In this document: positions 50,612-56,101 of the stretch, one piece after another
Position numbering within the stretch: the stretch's first letter is position 1
How the letters are laid out: every line of letters starts with the position of its first letter
Source of the DNA: DATAVB01 sp040414495
Lineage (GTDB): Bacteria > Actinomycetota > Actinomycetes > Mycobacteriales > QHCD01
Length of the DNA: 56,101 bases
Assembly: GCA_040414495.1 (NCBI GenBank)
Contig: JBEDUI010000263.1
Coordinates: 1 to 56,101 of the forward strand
Reading direction: 5' to 3'
The notes under the pieces: model-generated
The model's database searches: none
Seen by the model: the letters and a program-made list of their open reading frames with translations, nothing else
Told to the model about the DNA's origin: nothing
Program-made: the position numbers and the translations under genes

Positions 50612-50706
50612 AAAAAAGACCGACCAAACATGGTCGGTCAGCTTGCATTGCTTGCTATTCTAGATTTTCTGCGTGCCCAGTTATTCAAGCATTGGAGTAT
50701 TGATTT
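50612..50706 (-). ncRNA. Candidate small RNA, divergent from helR
   Basis: On the minus strand a near-consensus sigma-70-type promoter, -35 TTGACA (complement of 50736-50741) and -10 GATAAT (complement of 50713-50718), has an exact 17-bp spacer. Initiation is expected near 50706. About 67 nt later a perfect terminator follows: GACCGACCA-AACA-TGGTCGGTC (50618-50639), with TTTTTT at 50617-50612. The implied transcript is about 95 nt, AT-rich, and contains two CAAGC repeats (minus strand of 50641-50655) that can pair with one TGCTTG (minus strand of 50686-50691). No convincing open reading frame lies within. The function is unknown. Confidence 0.6.
50618..50639 (-). terminator. Intrinsic terminator of candidate small RNA
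   Basis: A 9-bp perfect stem with a four-base loop and, on the minus strand, six U residues directly after the stem. It faces the HNH gene's own terminator, so the two genes are insulated from each other. Confidence 0.8.
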
Positions 50707-50712
50707 GATTTT

Positions 50713-50741
50713 ATTATCTACGACGTGAGCCGTCCTGTCAA
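50713..50741 (-). promoter_or_regulatory. Near-consensus promoter of the candidate small RNA
   Basis: The complement of 50736-50741 is TTGACA, the complement of 50713-50718 is GATAAT (5 of 6 with TATAAT), and the spacer is 17 bp. Such strong promoters are rare in this GC-rich sequence. It lies in the 5' region of helR, so activity may interfere with helR transcription. Confidence 0.65.
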
Positions 50742-50786
50742 ACATTCGTTGTGAAATCTTCACCAGCCCAGACGGGAGGCTGCGGT

Positions 50787-52988
50787 ATGTCCGATTGGCA
50801 GCAACGCCAAGTCGAACAACAAGAGAAGCGGCGGGAACAAGAATACGTATCATTTCTCTATTCGCAACTCGACATCCAGCGCCGGATGGCCCGAGAACAC
50901 CTGGCCGAGGTACAGGGCAGCGACACGACCGGCACCGATCAGGGAATGTCCGAACGTGATGCGTACGAGGAACACATCGCGCGCCGAATCATGACGCTGG
51001 ATTCGGTCGAACGTGGGTTGTGCTTCGGCCGGCTCGACTATGTGAGCGGCGATCGCTTCTACATTGGACGGATCGGGCTGGCTGACGAGGACCAGGAACC
51101 GTTGCTGGTCGACTGGCGCGCGCCGGCGGCCACGGCGTTCTATCGGGCGACCGCGGGCGCGCCGGACGGCGTGACGCGGCGTCGGCACCTGCGCACAACC
51201 GACCGTACGGTCATCGGGCTCGATGACGATCTCCTCGATGGCACGGTCAACCCGTCCTCGCTCACCGGCGAGGCGGCGCTATTGGCCTCGCTGCGCACCG
51301 CCCGGACCGGCCAGCTCACCGATATCGTCGCCACCATCCAGGCCGAACAGGACCGGGCCATTCGCACCGACCTGCCCGGAATCCTTGTCGTACAAGGCGG
51401 TCCGGGCACCGGAAAGACCGTGGTCGCGTTGCACCGGGTCGCCTACCTGCTCTATACGCACCGCGACCGGCTGGCCCGGCGCGGCGTATTGGTGATCGGG
51501 CCGAATTCGCGGTTCCTGCGTTATATCGACCAGGTCCTGCCCTCGCTCGGCGAAACCGACGTCGTACTGGCCACAATCGGTGAACTGTATCCGGGAATTG
51601 TGGCGACCGGGGTCGAACCGCCCGAAACCGCCAGCGTGAAAGGGAATCTGGCCATGGTCGACGTACTGACCGCGGCCGTGGCCGACCGGCAGGAATTGCC
51701 CGAGGACGATATTCCGATTGTGCTCGAGGACGACGTACTGCTGTTGCGGCCGGAAATGTGCCGCCGGGCCCGGGATCGGGCCAGAGCGGCGCGGGATGCC
51801 GAAACCCGGGCTCCGTTGCCACATAACCGGGCGCGCGCGATTTTCCGCGCCGCCGTGGTGGCCGAATTGACCGCGGCCTGGGCCGACCAGCTCGGCGCGG
51901 ATCTGCTGCGGGATGAGGATCTGGCCGATATGCGCGCGCTGATCCGGGCCAGCGAAAGCCTTCAGGAAAGTATCGATCGCCTTTGGCCGGCATTGAGCCC
52001 GCAACGCCTGCTGGCCGACCTGTTCGCCTCGAAACAACGGTTGAGCACGGCCGGGTTGACTGAAGAGCTGTATCGCACGAATACCGAGTGGGCTCCCGCC
52101 GACGTACCGCTCCTGGATGAGGCGGCCGAATTGCTGGGGGACGACAGTGCGGCCGAAGCCCAAGCAACAGCGCAGGAAGAAGCCGACGAGCGCGCCGAAA
52201 TCGAGTACGCGTTGGGCGTGATGGAAATTTACGGCATCGGTGATGACGATCCGGTGATTCATGCCGAGCGCGCGCAGTTGTTCGCTCGTCGTTATCGCGG
52301 CGCCGCGAACCACGGCCCGACCGCATTGCGCGCGGCGACCGATCGGACCTGGGCGTACGGCCATGTCGTCGTCGACGAGGCGCAGGAATGCTCGCCAATG
52401 GCGTGGCGGGCGATCATGCGGCGCTGCCCGAGCCGGTCGATGACGATCGTCGGCGACCTGGCCCAGGCCGGCACACCCGATGCGCCGGGGCGGTGGGCCG
52501 ACGTACTGGACCGGTACGCCGGGCGGAATTGGCGGGTCCGCGAGCTGACCGTGAACTACCGCACGCCGCGGCAGATCATGGCCCTGGCGACTCGGGTGCT
52601 GGCGGCTATCCGGCCCGATCTGTCCCCGCCGGACTCGGTTCGCGAAGGCGACGAAGAGCCGTGGTTCTTATCGGTCGCCCCGGCCGAACTGGCTGAAGCG
52701 GTGGCGGCCGCGGTCCGGTCGGAACGGGCCGTGATCGAGTCCGGGCAGTTGGCCGTGATCGCTCCGACTCGTCTCGTCGCCGAGCTGAACGGCCTGGACG
52801 CCGACGTATTCGCTCCGGTCGAGGCGAAAGGGCTCGAATTCGACTCGGTCATCGTCATTGAGCCGGGCGCAATCTGGGCCGACTCACCGTGCGGCGGCAA
52901 TGACCTTTACGTCGCGCTGACCCGGACCACCCGCCGACTGGGAATAATCCACTGTGGACAACTGCCGGCGGTGTTATCCGACGACTAA
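50787..52988 (+). CDS. helR: HelR/HelD-type RNA-polymerase-associated helicase
   Basis: The 733-residue SF1 helicase-like protein has an N-terminal coiled arm (QRQVEQQEKRREQEYVSFLYSQLD), Walker A VQGGPGTGKTVVALH, Walker B VVVDEAQECSPM, NYRTPRQI (motif IV), and EAKGLEFDSVIVI plus LYVALTRTTRRL (motifs V and VI). It fits the actinobacterial HelD class that removes stalled RNA polymerase from DNA and, as HelR, dislodges rifamycins. ATG 50787 has GGGAGG 7 nt upstream, better than the GTG at 50751. The leader (50640-50786) is AT-rich. The 3' end overlaps lutC by 15 bp. Confidence 0.87.
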   Translation: MSDWQQRQVEQQEKRREQEYVSFLYSQLDIQRRMAREHLAEVQGSDTTGTDQGMSERDAYEEHIARRIMTLDSVERGLCFGRLDYVSGDRFYIGRIGLADEDQEPLLVDWRAPAATAFYRATAGAPDGVTRRRHLRTTDRTVIGLDDDLLDGTVNPSSLTGEAALLASLRTARTGQLTDIVATIQAEQDRAIRTDLPGILVVQGGPGTGKTVVALHRVAYLLYTHRDRLARRGVLVIGPNSRFLRYIDQVLPSLGETDVVLATIGELYPGIVATGVEPPETASVKGNLAMVDVLTAAVADRQELPEDDIPIVLEDDVLLLRPEMCRRARDRARAARDAETRAPLPHNRARAIFRAAVVAELTAAWADQLGADLLRDEDLADMRALIRASESLQESIDRLWPALSPQRLLADLFASKQRLSTAGLTEELYRTNTEWAPADVPLLDEAAELLGDDSAAEAQATAQEEADERAEIEYALGVMEIYGIGDDDPVIHAERAQLFARRYRGAANHGPTALRAATDRTWAYGHVVVDEAQECSPMAWRAIMRRCPSRSMTIVGDLAQAGTPDAPGRWADVLDRYAGRNWRVRELTVNYRTPRQIMALATRVLAAIRPDLSPPDSVREGDEEPWFLSVAPAELAEAVAAAVRSERAVIESGQLAVIAPTRLVAELNGLDADVFAPVEAKGLEFDSVIVIEPGAIWADSPCGGNDLYVALTRTTRRLGIIHCGQLPAVLSDD

Positions 52989-53603
52989 TACGTCCAGGGT
53001 GCGCGGGCCGTGTACGCCTTCGACCCGGTTGAGCTCGATATCGCTGGTGGCCGACGGCCCGCTGATCAAGGTAATCGGTCGGGTCGGATCCAGTCGTTGC
53101 ACCGCCTCTGGTACCGAGCCGACGATGCGTTCGGCCGGAATAACGCACAGGTGATAGTCGGGGACCAGTGACAGCAGCCGCCGGCCCTGACCCGCGGAGG
53201 CGTCGAGAATCAGCGTTCCGGTGTTGGCGATGCCGACCGCGGCGGTGGTCAACGCGCCGTCGACCGCGTCGAGATCGGCACTGGTCAGTGTACCGGTGTC
53301 GATCACTCTGCCAATTCCGTCCGGCAGCCAGTCAGTCGGCAGGTCGGCCGGGACGGCGATCCGGCGCAGCGCCCGCTTGGCGAGGATTTCCGCGATCGCC
53401 TCGGCCCGGCCGGCGGGCTCTACCCGGTGCACGGTCGCGCGGTAATCGGCCACGGTTTCCACGAATAGTTCAAGTACGCCTTCGTGGTCCAGGCCGGAGG
53501 TGCGGCGGTATGTCCGTGGGATGTCTTGGTCCGCGGGCTCGTCGGTCGGTACGTCGCTGAGCGCCGAGCGGATTCGGCCGAGTATTTCGCTGCGCGCACT
53601 CAT
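52974..53603 (-). CDS. lutC: Lactate utilization protein C (LUD domain)
   Basis: The 209-residue protein is of the LutC/YkgG type: MSARSEILGRIRSAL, then SADLDAVDGALTTAAVGIANTGTLILDASAGQGRRLLSLVPDYHLCVIPAERIV. It is one subunit of the LutABC L-lactate oxidising complex. Its ATG overlaps the stop of lutB (ATGA). A longer frame upstream belongs to lutB's shadow. It ends within the 3' end of helR, overlapped by 15 bp. Confidence 0.93.
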   Translation of the reverse strand: MSARSEILGRIRSALSDVPTDEPADQDIPRTYRRTSGLDHEGVLELFVETVADYRATVHRVEPAGRAEAIAEILAKRALRRIAVPADLPTDWLPDGIGRVIDTGTLTSADLDAVDGALTTAAVGIANTGTLILDASAGQGRRLLSLVPDYHLCVIPAERIVGSVPEAVQRLDPTRPITLISGPSATSDIELNRVEGVHGPRTLDVLVVG

Positions 53604-55036
53604 CGCGTCCGCCTCCACCAATCCCGAAATGTCTCGGCCGGCATGGCCGGTGCGTCCCGTGAGTCGGTCCAGCCATGCAACGGACCGGGAATACGGCCGA
53701 TCACGCCATCCCGCGCGAATATCCCGGAGCCCCTGCGGGCCGCCTGCTGGGCCCGTTCCAGTCGCTGCGGCGATTCGAAAACCCACGCCATCGCCTTCAT
53801 CGCGGCCGCTTCCGGGGTCGGCACCCGCCGCTCGCGCTTCTGGTCGACGACCTCGGCCCGTAAATGCACCAACACCTCGGGAATGTTGATTTTCACCGGG
53901 CAGACGTCGTAACAAGCGCCACACAACGACGATGCGTACGGCAGCGTCGGCGCATTCTCGACGCCTTTCATCGCCGGAGTGAGAATCGCGCCGATCGGTC
54001 CGGGATAAACGGAGTTGTACGACTGGCCGCCGGTGCGTTCGTACACCGGGCAGACGTTCAGGCAGGCCGAGCAGCGAATACAGCCGAGGGTCTGCCGGCT
54101 GATTTCGTCCTGCAATACCTTCGTACGGCCATTGTCCAGCAATATCAGGTGGAATTCCTGCGGGCCGTCGCCCGGAGTCACGCCGCTCCACAGCGATGTG
54201 TACGGGTTCATCCGTTCGGCCGTCGAAGAACGCGGCAGCAATTGCAGAAAGACCTCCAGGTCGGCCCAGGTTGGCACCACCTTTTCGATCCCGACCACGC
54301 TGATCAACGTTTCCGGCAGAGTCAGGCACATCCGGCCGTTGCCCTCGGATTCCACCACCGCCAGCGTTCCGGTCTCGGCCACGGCGAAATTGGCGCCGGA
54401 AATGCCGACCTTGGCTGACAGGAACTTCTTGCGCAGATGCTGGCGGGCCGCCATCGCGAGCTCGACCGGGTCGTCGGACATTCCCTCGGGTGTCGAGGGC
54501 ATTTCGCGGAGAAAGATTTCCCGGATCTCGCTGCGGTTCTTGTGAATTGCCGGTACGAGAATGTGCGACTGTGTGTCGTGTCCTAACTGGACAATCAGCT
54601 CGGCCAGATCGGTTTCGTACGCGGTTATTTCATTGTCGGCGAGGAATTCGTTCAGCTTGATTTCGTCGGTCGCCATCGACTTGACCTTAACCACCTCGGT
54701 CTCGCCGGTGGCTCGGACCAGGTCGGTCACCAGCTGGCAGGCCTCGGTCGCGTCGCGGGCCCAGTGCACGTGCCCGCCGCGTTCGATCACGGCCCGTTCC
54801 AGCTGTTCCAGGTGGCTGTCGAGGTGCCGCAGCGTGCGTTCCTTGATGGCCCGACCGGCCTCCCGCAGCTCCTCCCAGTCCGGCAGTTCGCCCACCGCGC
54901 GAGTCCGTTTCTCGCGGATCGTGGTGGTGGCCTTGCGCAGGTTGCGGCGCAGCTGGGGGTCGGCCAGGGCGTGGTGCGCGGCGGCCGGAAAGCCCTTGTC
55001 GCGTCGGCTTGGGAGCCCCAGAAATGCCCTGCTCAT
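53600..55036 (-). CDS. lutB: Lactate utilization iron-sulfur protein B
   Basis: The 478-residue protein has an N-terminal LUD domain (VKVKSMATDEIKLNEFLADNEITAYETDLAELIVQLGHDTQSHILVPAIHKNRSEI) and two 4Fe-4S clusters (CIRCSACLNVCPVYERTGG and CGACYDVCPVKINIPEVL). It carries electrons within the LutABC oxidase. ATG 55036 overlaps the stop of lutA by 4 nt, so all three genes are coupled in order A-B-C. Confidence 0.95.
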   Translation of the reverse strand: MSRAFLGLPSRRDKGFPAAAHHALADPQLRRNLRKATTTIREKRTRAVGELPDWEELREAGRAIKERTLRHLDSHLEQLERAVIERGGHVHWARDATEACQLVTDLVRATGETEVVKVKSMATDEIKLNEFLADNEITAYETDLAELIVQLGHDTQSHILVPAIHKNRSEIREIFLREMPSTPEGMSDDPVELAMAARQHLRKKFLSAKVGISGANFAVAETGTLAVVESEGNGRMCLTLPETLISVVGIEKVVPTWADLEVFLQLLPRSSTAERMNPYTSLWSGVTPGDGPQEFHLILLDNGRTKVLQDEISRQTLGCIRCSACLNVCPVYERTGGQSYNSVYPGPIGAILTPAMKGVENAPTLPYASSLCGACYDVCPVKINIPEVLVHLRAEVVDQKRERRVPTPEAAAMKAMAWVFESPQRLERAQQAARRGSGIFARDGVIGRIPGPLHGWTDSRDAPAMPAETFRDWWRRTR

Positions 55037-55779
55037 GCGCTCTCCTCGGTCGCGGCCAGGATCTCGGCCAGGTGCACCCCGCGCACGCCCGTACGCAGCC
55101 GGGATAACCCGCCGCCGATATGAGTCAGGCACGAATTGTCGCCGGCCACGCACGCCTCCGCGCCGGTGTCCAGCACCGCCCGGACCTTGTCGGCCAGCAT
55201 CGCGGTCGACGTCTCGGCGTTCTTCAGCGCGAACGTACCGCCGAAACCGCAGCATGATTCGGCATTCGGCAACTCGACCAGGTCGATGCCGCGGACCGCG
55301 CGCAGCAACCGCAGCGGTTTGTCGCCAACCCTGACCAGCCGCAGCGAATGACAGGTCGGGTGGTAGGTGACGCGGTGCGGGTAATAGGCGCCGACGTCGA
55401 CTACCCCCAGCACGTCGACCAACAGCTCGGACAGCTCGTACGTCTTGGCCGCGACTGCCTCGGCCCGTTCGGCCAGTTGTTGATCGCCGGATTCGCGGGC
55501 CAGTTGGAGGTGCTGGTCGCGGACCAGCCCGACGCACGACCCGGACGGAGCGACCACCACGTCGTACGGCTCGAACGTCTCGACGAACCGGCGCACCAGG
55601 CCGAACGCCTCGCGCCGGTAGCCGGTGTTCACGTGCATCTGCCCGCAGCAGGTTTGCTCGAACGGGAAGTCGATCTCGTGCCCGAGCCGCTCGACCAGCC
55701 TGACCACGGCTTTTCCCGTTTCCGGGTACATCGTGTCGTTGATGCAGGTCAGGAAGAGTCCGATGCGCACGAGCGTCAC
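55033..55779 (-). CDS. lutA: Lactate utilization protein A (CCG-domain protein)
   Basis: The 248-residue protein has two cysteine-rich CCG domains: CCGQMHVNTGYR and HPTCHS...CCGFGGTFALKN, as in heterodisulfide-reductase-like subunits that bind Fe-S clusters. It starts at GTG 55779 (an in-frame GTG at 55770 gives the more usual MRIGLFLTC opening). GAGGAG precedes the start. First gene of the lutABC operon; no LutR/LldR regulator gene is seen in the window. Confidence 0.93.
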   Translation of the reverse strand: MTLVRIGLFLTCINDTMYPETGKAVVRLVERLGHEIDFPFEQTCCGQMHVNTGYRREAFGLVRRFVETFEPYDVVVAPSGSCVGLVRDQHLQLARESGDQQLAERAEAVAAKTYELSELLVDVLGVVDVGAYYPHRVTYHPTCHSLRLVRVGDKPLRLLRAVRGIDLVELPNAESCCGFGGTFALKNAETSTAMLADKVRAVLDTGAEACVAGDNSCLTHIGGGLSRLRTGVRGVHLAEILAATEESA

Positions 55780-55849
55780 TCCTCGATATTGGTACGGATC
55801 ATCTTTGCCGATCAGCCGCGGTCGGGCCTACTCCGGTTCCGTATTTGCG

Positions 55850-56101
55850 GCGAGCGCGACGTAAGGGTTGGGCTGGCTGGTGCGTCGGATGCGCTGGTGC
55901 AGCGAGCGTGACCTGAGGGTCGCGCTCGCCGGTGGGCAATCGGAGTTGGTGCGGCGAGGGTGACGAGACGGTCGGTTTGGCTGGTGCCCAACATGCGCTG
56001 GTGCGGCGAGCGTGGCGTGAGGGTGGTCTGGCTGGTGCATCGGATGCGCTGGTGCACCGACCGTGGCGTGAGGGTTGGCCTGGCCGGTGTGCAACGACCG
56101 C
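55850..56101. repeat. 52-bp tandem repeat array running off the window
   Basis: Five consecutive units begin at 55850, 55902, 55954, 56006 and 56057. Units 1-3 are 52 bp, unit 4 is 51 bp, and unit 5 is cut by the window edge. Conserved parts are GCGAGCGTG...GAGGGT, TGGCTGGTGC and GCGCTGGTGC(A/G). The units differ by scattered substitutions, unit 2 most. The array lies upstream of lutA. The frame in it is broken by the 52-bp period, so it is unlikely to be coding. Confidence 0.85.

Noticed and set aside
50638..50853. 71-residue minus-strand frame over the helR leader
   Set aside because: It starts within helR, has no ribosome binding site and is split by the promoter at 50713-50741; an RNA gene explains the promoter and terminator better.
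52947..52962. Recurrent TCCACTGTGGAC-like words (also near 24663, 28552, 31357, 34287)
   Set aside because: Most copies are within coding sequence or lack symmetry; only the pair at the treS start forms a structured site.
53604..54329. Long extension of lutC
   Set aside because: It lies within lutB in another frame, is rich in Arg/Gly and has no similarity; ATGA overlap gives the proper start.
55850..56056. CRISPR array
   Set aside because: Units are contiguous and diverged over their full length, with no alternating constant repeat and variable spacer, and there are no cas genes.
55828..56094. Minus-strand 88-residue His/Pro-rich frame over the tandem repeats
   Set aside because: The unit length of 52 bp is not a multiple of three, so no peptide repeat could be kept; composition is a by-product of the DNA repeat and there is no ribosome binding site.

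Overview
The window is a chromosomal segment of a high-GC Gram-positive bacterium, almost certainly an actinomycete. The grounds are strongly G/C-ending codons, frequent GTG starts, clear purine-rich ribosome binding sites, two boxes matching the actinobacterial iron-repressor consensus, and actinobacterial families such as HelR-type RNA-polymerase helicase, MMPL transporter and TreS. I cannot name the genus. I see no rRNA, tRNA, CRISPR array, insertion-sequence transposase or prophage.

Layout. 1-2.6 kb: a broken GNAT gene, a 2H phosphoesterase, a VOC protein, a GNAT and a lipoprotein. 2.7-7.6 kb: a two-component pair divergent from an MMPL transporter coupled to an AhpD-like protein. 7.6-15 kb: two MFS transporters, a toroid-fold protein, a luciferase-like remnant, a methyltransferase, an ABM monooxygenase, a type-B carboxylesterase and a GNAT. 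15-20.3 kb: an accessory-looking block with a DUF6602 nuclease-like protein, a PIN-like protein coupled to an XRE-ImmA/IrrE protein (a toxin-antitoxin arrangement), a HAD phosphatase with a small partner, and two orphans. 20.3-24.5 kb: an HxlR regulator divergent from a VOC gene across a palindromic operator, purC, an HTH protein and a DUF1254 protein. 24.8-27.9 kb: two response regulators and a CHASE3-HAMP-GAF histidine kinase.

28-36 kb is a sugar block: treS, a ROK kinase, a clan-A glycoside hydrolase, a LacI regulator and a NagB-like enzyme. It is interspersed with copies of a palindromic, MITE-like repeat. 36-39 kb: cutA, then a copper operon (csoR-copA behind a candidate operator), then a 41-aa small protein with its own terminator. 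39-44 kb: a cation/H+ antiporter, an Rsm22-like methyltransferase, a YbaK-type deacylase and a DHA2 efflux pump behind a perfect palindrome. 44-48 kb: an iron-siderophore unit (FhuF-like reductase; two FecCD permeases and an ATPase) flanked by two IdeR/DtxR-type boxes but with no binding protein. 48-53 kb: an Erm-like rRNA methylase, tyrA with an internal 36-bp duplication, a secreted HNH nuclease and helR. 53-55.8 kb: the lutABC lactate-oxidation operon, preceded by 52-bp tandem repeats that run off the window.

The most striking unexplained signal is a short AT-rich interval between the HNH gene and helR. On the minus strand it carries a near-consensus promoter (TTGACA, 17 bp, GATAAT) followed about 95 nt later by a perfect intrinsic terminator. 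This predicts a small RNA gene divergent from helR. Other leads are the dispersed palindromic repeat family, a perfect 12-bp inverted repeat that encloses the likely treS start codon, and the DUF6602/PIN/ImmA block.
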